12,277 nt of DNA from Bacteroidetes bacterium UBA955 (GTDB lineage: Bacteria > Bacteroidota > Bacteroidia > NS11-12g > UBA955): contig DBCP01000012.1 in NCBI GenBank assembly GCA_002293105.1, forward strand, positions 1-12,277, given 5' to 3'. This document shows, one piece after another, positions 1 to 6,500 of this stretch. A program made the position numbers and the translations under genes. The notes under the pieces are model-generated. The model was not told where the DNA came from, searched no databases, and saw nothing but the letters and a program-made list of their open reading frames with translations. Within the stretch, counting starts at the first letter, position 1, and every line of letters starts with the position of its first letter.

Positions 1-1316
1 GGCGCCACCTTCACCCCATCGCCCAAAGCCATCGCCCGATCACTCTTGCCCAATGTCCCCGATGCCGAATTTTCATCCAATGATATCGCCAACGATTCCA
101 AAAAAGGGAATGTACTCACAAACGGCAACTGCTCAGTGCCAGGCACCAACTTCGATTTGTGATAATACTGCAAAGTATCGCCCAACCACAAGGCCGAATT
201 GTGCAATGTATACCAATAATTTGGGTCGTTACTCTGTCGGGCCGCGGCTACCGTCCTAGCCGATTTATCTGGCATTACCATTTGCGGTTTGCCCTTACCC
301 TCCCAAGGAAACCACTGCACCATGTTAACACCCATCAAATAATTTGTTTTTACAGAATCGTGCATCCGCATACCCTTTAAATAAGCCACCTGTTGATCCG
401 ATTCCATGTAAGCCACATTGATGCTGCTCACCAAGGAAGTCTCTGGCCACAACACACAATCCAACGCTTGTTTCCTCAACGCCAATGCCTGCTTCACCGA
501 ATCCGTGGTGGCTTGCATCTCCCTCACCATCTGCATGGGATCCAACACAAACTTCTCCTCATAGGTGTCGTAATTCGGCTGTATTGCCGCCACCCAATAT
601 CCTTTGCCCATCGCCAGATTCGTGGCCGCTCGATGACCCAACCACAACGACATCAAACCCATTACAAATACCAAGGTAAAAGCAAACAACAATGGCATCC
701 GACCACCGCGCTGCCAAAAAAACCGGGGATTAGCCTGTATATCGCCTTGCCCTAACAACATCGCCCTAAAAATCAATAAATTAACGCCCAAAATCAAAGC
801 CGAACCACCCAACGTGCCTGTGTATTCGTACCATTGAACGTACCAAGGCATCCCGCTGAATGCATTACCTAAGCAGAGCCAAGGCCAGGACAAATCCCAA
901 CGATGGTGTGCAAATTCGTACAACAACCAAATGCCAATAAAAATGACATCAAACCGCCATCTCCGTTGCCAACCTTTCGGGGCTTTGCGTTGCCAGAATC
1001 GCCATACCCAAAAAGGCAAATACATGAAAAATGAATTCATCAAAAGCATCGCTATGGCCCCCACATCAGAAGCGTACCAAACCCACCAGGTGGTGGTTAT
1101 ATTCCAAAGTAAGAGCGATAAAAACAACAACCCAAAATGATTCCAACCACTCGTTTGTCGACCGCGATGAGCCAGCAATAATAGCGGTGCAAAAGCCAAG
1201 AATACAAGAGGCGTGAACGGCATAGGCTCCCAAGCCAACCAAAACAAAATAGACGGCAATACCACCAATAACCAGGTGGGATAATTAACTCTTTTTTGTA
1301 AAACAACCGCTGTCAT
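1..1316 (-). CDS. lnt: Apolipoprotein N-acyltransferase Lnt (3' end outside window)
   Basis: Lnt is an inner-membrane enzyme that transfers a third acyl chain from phospholipid to the N-terminal cysteine of lipoproteins, the last step of lipoprotein maturation. The frame is open from the ATG at 1316 to the left edge: 438 codons, no stop. The first ~225 residues are mostly hydrophobic and Trp-rich, with likely membrane segments near 15-31, 35-48, 62-75, 80-97, 122-137, 168-186 and 207-226. The periplasmic nitrilase-like (carbon-nitrogen hydrolase) domain starts near AIQPN (244-248). It shows the catalytic Glu in WPETS (E292) and the catalytic Lys in YYHKSKLVP (K387). The window ends just before the expected catalytic Cys, so its absence means nothing. 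The stretch YEYTGTLGGS (163-172) resembles what I recall of Bacteroidota Lnt proteins. It lies 35 nt downstream of rsmI on the same strand and is probably co-transcribed with it. The family call is confident; activity cannot be judged without the Cys. Confidence 0.95.
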   Translation of the reverse strand, partial: MTAVVLQKRVNYPTWLLVVLPSILFWLAWEPMPFTPLVFLAFAPLLLLAHRGRQTSGWNHFGLLFLSLLLWNITTTWWVWYASDVGAIAMLLMNSFFMYLPFWVWRFWQRKAPKGWQRRWRFDVIFIGIWLLYEFAHHRWDLSWPWLCLGNAFSGMPWYVQWYEYTGTLGGSALILGVNLLIFRAMLLGQGDIQANPRFFWQRGGRMPLLFAFTLVFVMGLMSLWLGHRAATNLAMGKGYWVAAIQPNYDTYEEKFVLDPMQMVREMQATTDSVKQALALRKQALDCVLWPETSLVSSINVAYMESDQQVAYLKGMRMHDSVKTNYLMGVNMVQWFPWEGKGKPQMVMPDKSARTVAAARQSNDPNYWYTLHNSALWLGDTLQYYHKSKLVPGTEQLPFVSTFPFLESLAISLDENSASGTLGKSDRAMALGDGVKVA

Positions 1317-1351
1317 TCTATATCACTTCGTTTAGATCACTGTCTCTGCTG

Positions 1352-2068
1352 TCAATCGTCATTATCCTCTTCGTGTATGTCTCCGGATTTGGCATTGCAT
1401 CCCTCCAACACAACCACAAATTCGCCCTTCGGCGGATGCTTTTGAAAGTGAGCGAGCACCTCTGTAATTGTGCCATTCACAGTCTCTTCAAACTTCTTGG
1501 ATATCTCCCGTGACACACTGATTCTTCTCGATTCAGCACAAGCAACTTTCAACTGATCCAATGTTTTCAATATTTTGTGTGGACTCTCATAAAAAGAAGT
1601 GGTATCGGGATTAGCAGCCAAAGCCAAAATACGTGTTTGTCGGCCCTTCTTCTGTGGTAAAAAACCTTCAAAACGGAATTGATGCAGTGCAAAACCACTT
1701 TTAACCAACGCTGGAACAAACGCCGTTGCGCCAGGAAGTACCTCAAACGGAATTCCTGCATCCACACAAGCCCTGGCCAATAAAAATCCAGGATCCGATA
1801 TGCCCGGGGTGCCAGCATCACTCACTTGGGCAATCATCGCACCCCCCAATAATTCTTGAATCACAGAGGCCAGTTTGCCATGCTCATTGTGCTGATGAAA
1901 ACTCTCCAACCGCGTACCAATTTGATAGTGATTCAACAATACCCGCGTGGTTCGGGTATCCTCCGCCAAAATCTTACTCACCGTATTCAACACCTCCACA
2001 GCGCGATATGTCATATCGCCTAAGTTACCAATAGGCGTCGGCACCAAATACAATCTTCCCACCGTCAT
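1352..2068 (-). CDS. rsmI: 16S rRNA (cytidine-1402 2'-O)-methyltransferase RsmI, short form
   Basis: RsmI methylates the 2'-hydroxyl of C1402 in 16S rRNA with S-adenosylmethionine, fine-tuning the ribosomal P site. The 238-residue product has the tetrapyrrole-methylase fold: PTPIGNLGDMT (10-20), EDTR (36-39), the glycine-rich SAM loop SDAGTPGISDPG (83-94), LPGATA (111-116), FYESPHK (159-165), SREISKKFEE (186-195) and GEFVVV (215-220). It is shorter than the E. coli protein (286 residues), lacks that protein's C-terminal extension and ends in an acidic tail (DIHEEDNDD). The ATG at 2068 is the natural start, because the conserved LYLVPTPIGNL begins at residue 6. A Bacteroidota-type promoter ends only 4 nt upstream, so the mRNA may be leaderless. 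First gene of a probable rsmI-lnt operon. Confidence 0.96.
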   Translation of the reverse strand: MTVGRLYLVPTPIGNLGDMTYRAVEVLNTVSKILAEDTRTTRVLLNHYQIGTRLESFHQHNEHGKLASVIQELLGGAMIAQVSDAGTPGISDPGFLLARACVDAGIPFEVLPGATAFVPALVKSGFALHQFRFEGFLPQKKGRQTRILALAANPDTTSFYESPHKILKTLDQLKVACAESRRISVSREISKKFEETVNGTITEVLAHFQKHPPKGEFVVVLEGCNAKSGDIHEEDNDD

Positions 2069-2072
2069 AAAG

Positions 2073-2102
2073 CAAAGATAGGTTTACGAACCCAATCGCA
2101 AA
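2073..2102 (-). promoter_or_regulatory. Promoter of rsmI-lnt (Bacteroidota -33/-7 type)
   Basis: Read on the minus strand, TTTG (2102-2099) is followed by an 18-nt spacer and TATCTTTG (2080-2073). This matches the Bacteroidota primary-sigma consensus TTTG...TAnnTTTG. The -7 element ends 4 nt before the rsmI ATG (2068), so transcription should begin at or within a few bases of the A of ATG. The match is seen in the sequence; the start site is inferred. Confidence 0.65.
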
Positions 2103-2201
2103 CCCATCCTAACCGACTTTAAAACAACTTAACACGGATAGCACCAACTGCTTTTTTTAGGGCTACACGTTTGTGGGGAGAGTAATTCAACGCATAAAAG
2201 A

Positions 2202-3182
2202 TTAATCATTCAATCCCAATAGTCGCTTTTTTGCTTGATATTCTTGACGAAACAACTTATTTCGAGGTCCGGCCCCCGTGACACTCAGTAGCGTTCCATT
2301 GTTCTTACAAGTTTCCAGCCAACTATTTGTGGTATTTACCCAGTATTCACAATCGCTTATGAGAACACCATTTCGTTGTGAATTTACAAAAGCAATATTA
2401 TCACGAACCGTTTTTACAATAAACGTATTATCCGGACTTACCAACGGCGAGAAATACAAGCGGTAATCACCCCCTTCTACATGAGGCAAATAGGGATGGA
2501 GCTTTTTACCACGCTCGGCTTGGGAAAAAATATGGTCAACCATGAAATCATACTCGTCCATTACAGCGCGATACTCATTTTCAGAAGCAAATAAACCACA
2601 TTCTTTATAATGGTGAATTTGATAAAGGGTTGAAAACAGTGTTTCGTAACACCACACCTCTTCACTTGCGATTTGCATATAGTTTTCACTTAATCGCTCA
2701 AAATTCCGTTCCTCGGGCATCAAAGAAGCACTGAATGGGACCGAACGCAGGCGATAATCATTCAAAAAATCCCTGTGCCAAACGAAGGCTTTAAATGCAG
2801 CAAATGCCGGAAACCAAAATCGATAAAACATGGGGATTTCCTGCGCTCCGTATATAATTAGACTATTGGGACGTTCGATCGCTTTTTCTAAATACATATT
2901 GATGTCTTTGTAATAATCATGGGTGGAGTATTGTTTATCAATCAATCGAAATTCACCCTGAAACCAATTTTTGCCAATGTGAATCATTGTGTTAAGGTCA
3001 ATCTCAAATTCTTTTGCCAATTTCATTAACTCATCGGCCCGAAACGATTCTGGGTTCCGAATTCTACGATAAGCCGCATCTTGTGAAATACATAAAACAT
3101 CCGCAACGATGGTGGCTGTTTTCATTCCTTTCTGTTTGGTCTTCTGATGTAATAACTGGGTAAATGTCTGAATCATACGCAT
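2202..3182 (-). CDS. BetR-type helix-turn-helix transcriptional regulator, Bacteroidota family
   Basis: This 326-residue protein resembles a Bacteroidota family of cytoplasmic regulators with an N-terminal BetR-like DNA-binding domain and a large uncharacterised C-terminal domain. The helix-turn-helix spans about residues 23-60, with the recognition stretch ISQDAAYRRIR (32-42). The C-terminal part is rich in aromatic residues: IPMFYRFWFPAFAAFKAF (116-133), WCYETLFSTLYQIHHYKECG (177-196) and a closing GTLLSVTGAGPRNKLFR (296-312). No membrane segment, kinase or receiver motif is visible, and the ligand is unknown. ATGs occur at 3182 and 3176; both keep the domain intact and no Shine-Dalgarno separates them. 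The gene is transcribed away from the secreted hydrolase gene at 3539, which makes that gene and itself the most likely targets. It is AT-rich (about 28% GC in 2881-2940 by hand count). The domain family is fairly secure; the regulatory target is inference. Confidence 0.8.
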   Translation of the reverse strand: MRMIQTFTQLLHQKTKQKGMKTATIVADVLCISQDAAYRRIRNPESFRADELMKLAKEFEIDLNTMIHIGKNWFQGEFRLIDKQYSTHDYYKDINMYLEKAIERPNSLIIYGAQEIPMFYRFWFPAFAAFKAFVWHRDFLNDYRLRSVPFSASLMPEERNFERLSENYMQIASEEVWCYETLFSTLYQIHHYKECGLFASENEYRAVMDEYDFMVDHIFSQAERGKKLHPYLPHVEGGDYRLYFSPLVSPDNTFIVKTVRDNIAFVNSQRNGVLISDCEYWVNTTNSWLETCKNNGTLLSVTGAGPRNKLFRQEYQAKKRLLGLND

Positions 3183-3220
3183 ATCTGTTTTTATTAATGT
3201 TTTGCACTAACACAATTTTT

Positions 3221-3258
3221 TTTGGCTTATCACCCAAAGGATTTGCGAAAAATGCAAA
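3221..3258. promoter_or_regulatory. Candidate operator: two similar inverted repeats
   Basis: TTTGG (3221-3225), 8 nt, then CCAAA (3234-3238); next TTTGC (3242-3246), 7 nt, then GCAAA (3254-3258). The two centres are about 20.5 bp apart, near two helical turns, so dimers would bind the same face of the helix. They lie 39-76 nt upstream of the regulator start, a typical place for autoregulation. Arms of 5 bp can arise by chance in AT-rich DNA. Confidence 0.35.
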
Positions 3259-3353
3259 ATTTATTTTTTCAAGCAGGGCAATTTGGCAATAAACGACGAG
3301 CATGGGCAATACTGATAATCAAACTTTGTATGACACATTTAACGATATGAATT

Positions 3354-3542
3354 ATGGAAAACTACATGTACACGAAAACCAAATGCAGAGATTTCAATGG
3401 CGGTATTTCTTATATACCATTGCAACCACAAACAAATTCAAATCCTCATGGCTCAACAACATTGCCTCCGTGGAATTTACCCGTTCGACATCAGCTGATC
3501 GGCTTTGTTTTCCCATCTAACCAATGGAGGGCCTTAGCATGA
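3354..3542 (+). CDS. Possible small leader ORF, 62 residues, unknown function
   Basis: I do not recognise this protein, and it may not be real. The frame begins at the ATG at 3354 and stops at TGA 3540-3542, so its stop overlaps the hydrolase start as ATGA. That arrangement is typical of translationally coupled genes, and the Shine-Dalgarno of the hydrolase (GGAGG) lies inside its last codons. The product starts MENYMYTKTK, is rich in Pro, Asn and Gln in the middle, has no signal peptide or membrane segment, and ends PSNQWRALA. No ribosome binding site precedes its own ATG. Another ORF of similar length overlaps it in a different frame, so ORFs of this size are not significant here. The stop-start overlap is the only argument for it. 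Confidence 0.2.
   Translation: MENYMYTKTKCRDFNGGISYIPLQPQTNSNPHGSTTLPPWNLPVRHQLIGFVFPSNQWRALA
3526..3530 (+). promoter_or_regulatory. Shine-Dalgarno GGAGG deciding the hydrolase start
   Basis: GGAGG sits 8 nt upstream of the ATG at 3539. It lies inside an alternative upstream in-frame start (ATG at 3524), so it can only serve 3539, whose product begins with a proper signal peptide. A strong Shine-Dalgarno is notable because Bacteroidota genes usually lack one and no other gene in this window has an obvious one. Confidence 0.75.
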
Positions 3543-6500
3543 AGAAATACATTCTATTCATAATCTCTGCCTTAGGCTTACTTAGCACGGCTCAAGGACA
3601 AGATTACCTCACTGATTACCAGTTGTTTTTCAAAGGACTGAAGTTGGGTTCGGCGAATGCTCCAAAGGTCATCGAATTGGCATCGCCCCAAATCAACCCC
3701 AACATTTTTGATGGGTCAAACACCAGTCACCCCCACAATCTCAGTGAAGCAGAGGAACTATGTAGGTCATTAGGACATACCCAACGAGCAACCAAGTACA
3801 ATACGCCTAGCTGGGATAGTTTGCTGATTTGGTCTAAACCCTATATTGAAAAAGGCATACTTCCCCTGGTGTTGATTGATTTTCGGTATGAAAAATTGAG
3901 TGACTCTTTTTGGATACGCCAAGGTTACGATTATCAAACCGATGAGGGTCATTTGGTGAAAAAAGGCCCTTGGGTAAGTGGCGATTTTGCGCAGCACGAC
4001 GCTTTCTGCTTCATGCCGATGTTTACCAATATTAACCCATCCATTCATTCGGTAATTTTAGATCCAAGATTTTACATCAGCCATAGAAATATCCAATCCA
4101 TGAATCTTGGCTTGGATATTAACGGAGCCGAATCGATTGTGGTTCCCAATGTTCCAACACCAATAAAAAATGTTCAGGAAGGTATAAACAATGTATTCCT
4201 TTATGCTGAAGTGGATTCCACAGACGATCGTGTCGCATTCAATAAGGGTGTACAAATCAACTTAACCAAACTCGTTCATCGCCTGGTCACGCGCGTTCAT
4301 TTATACTTTAATCCGAAAGTGCCAGAATGGCAAACCGTTACTGAAGGACTGGCCATTGATCAATTTGATGTATCTGCCTATGTCACTGGGGAAAGTGGCT
4401 CATTGGTGAAAACTGGCGCCAAAGTCAGTATTCACTACAGCAATCACAGCAATGGAGTGCCAGGCTGCCTAAACAAACCCATCATATTCGTAGAAGGGAT
4501 TGACTTTGGATACCGCAGCTGGCCAACCGGCTGCCGAGATGGTAAATGCGGAAACACAGGCTATATTGATCTGCTCAAGGGAAAACAATGGGATGTTGAA
4601 ACACAAACATGGACCCATTGGAACGCCATTAGGTATAGTGCCGTTGTTCTCAAACAATACCGCGATTCGGGTTACGACATTGTTTATATTGACTTTTGGG
4701 ATGGGGCGGATTTAATTGAAAATAATGCCGTAGTTGTTAAAGAAGCCATCAAGCAAATTCAACAACGCTTATGCGGTAATCACATACATGTTGTTGGGGC
4801 TAGTATGGGGGCTTTGGTAGCGCGCAGGGCATTGACAATGCTAGAAAATGATACTTTGTCGCACTGTGTTCGTAGCTATACATCTTTTGATGGACCGCTA
4901 TTGGGCGCTGTCATTCCGCTGAGTATTCAAGTTACATTGGATTATTACGACGGCATTTCCGGGAAAATAAACGACCTGAAAGAACGCATGCTTAATCGAC
5001 CAGCAGCCAAACAACTGTTGCTTATGCACTACCAAAATGTAGACAAACCCCATGCATTGAGAGATAAATTCATGGCTGATTCTGCCTTACAGGCATTCCC
5101 CAAAATACCCTGGAAGTTTGCGATTACTAATGGAAGTAATGCTATGATTCCGCAGCAAGGGCATAACTTCTACCATATCAATGTGGGAGATTCTCTCATG
5201 AATTTTAACATTGCACAGCCCCTGTTTGATGATATTAAAGCGCTTGCGAGAAAGATTGGTGGCAAAGTATTGTACAATGTGGCTACCGTTTTACCTGAAT
5301 CCGATGCCAAATTGTTTTTGTATTCAACGGGTAATTCAAAATTACTCCCCGGAAAAAGTACCGTTGCTCTTTTTAAAACAACCTATAAAAAACTCCATTC
5401 GCACAATGTTGATGGGAGCTTAGGAAGCTATGAACATTCATCCGGTGGACATTCAGACTTTGTTCGTGTCTTTCATGAATCCCTTCAGAATTACTCATGG
5501 CTGATTTTTTCAAACCGAAAAACGGATGAAACCTGCTTCATTCCCGTTTGGAGCGCACTGGCAAGTGACTCTGTGAGAATAAAAAGCAGAAACCTGGTCT
5601 CAGAGACATTGGGCAATCAATTTATGGGTTTGAGAAATACCCCGTTCGATAATTACTATTCACAGAGGTTAAACCAAGACCATGTGTTTTTAGATGATGA
5701 GAAAGGTGGAAATGCAGACTGGCTTCTTAAGCAAATTGTTTTATCCGAAAGGCAAATCTATACAACGGAAACGAATGAAATCATTGTAGGCAAACCCTAT
5801 GATCGTTTTATTGGAAATATTACCGTGGAAAAAGATCACACCCTTTCAATCAATGATGATTTATCAAATAGCCATAGTAGCCCCATCGAAAAAGCAATCA
5901 TTTCAAAATTGAAATTCCGTGCTTTTTATCTTGGTAATTGCCAACCATCAGAAATACGTGTGAAGAAAGGTGGTGTGATGAACATTGGGTCGGGAGCGGC
6001 GAAAAACCAAACCACCTATTTTCAATGCAGGGCGGCCTCAAGAATTACTGTAGAAGCGGGTGGCACATTGAAGCTCACAGGAGGAAAATCATCACTTCAT
6101 ATGACCAATGGAACACAACTTATACTTGAAGATGGAGCAACACTCATTGTAGAAAACGGATCCACCCTCGTCATCGATCCCAAAAGTATCGTGTGGTTGG
6201 GTAAAAAAGTCAAACTCCAACTGAATGGCAACAACGCGATCATTCATGTGAAAGGACATTTGATGCTTGAAGACAGCTGTGATTTTCATATCACAAATGA
6301 AACCAACTCGGCAGTGGGATTACTCAAACTTAGTAATATTGGTGGCGGCTTGGGGTCTTGTAAAGTGAGCGGTAGTGGCACTGCTATACTTCGTATTAAT
6401 GGGAATGATGCAAACGGAACCCCCAACCTACAAATTGAGGGTCCAATTGACTTTAGTGGGATTTTCGACTCTATAATCATTAACCGATCAAATATCAAGA

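Larger units (their letters stand above)
3183..3538. other. Divergent intergenic region between the regulator and the secreted hydrolase
   Basis: These 356 bases separate two divergently transcribed genes and must hold both promoters. I found no clean TAnnTTTG element on either strand. The nearest is a TAAATTTTG on the minus strand (3263-3255), one base too long between TA and TTTG. The region carries two similar short inverted repeats (3221-3258), three GGCAAT copies (starting 3277, 3285 and 3305), a doubtful ORF (3354-3542) and a strong ribosome binding site. No RNA gene or terminator hairpin is evident. Confidence 0.6.

Noticed and set aside
1..120. Lnt appears to lack its catalytic cysteine
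   Set aside because: The window stops just before the place where the Cys is expected, so this is an edge effect and not a broken gene.
53..755. Several plus-strand ORFs of 64-120 codons over the left end
   Set aside because: They lie opposite lnt, which is open for 438 codons with clear family motifs; the plus-strand products resemble nothing and are shadows.
2069..2201. Terminator for the regulator gene in the gap before rsmI
   Set aside because: Only 3-bp stems such as GCA...TGC and an A/T run could be found; nothing that would fold stably.
3302..3520. A 72-codon plus-strand ORF in the divergent intergenic region
   Set aside because: No ribosome binding site, no recognisable product, no coupling to the next gene, and it overlaps another ORF of similar length.
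3524..3538. Upstream in-frame ATG adding MEGLS to the hydrolase
   Set aside because: It overlaps the GGAGG that serves the ATG at 3539, and the signal peptide begins properly at MKKYILF.
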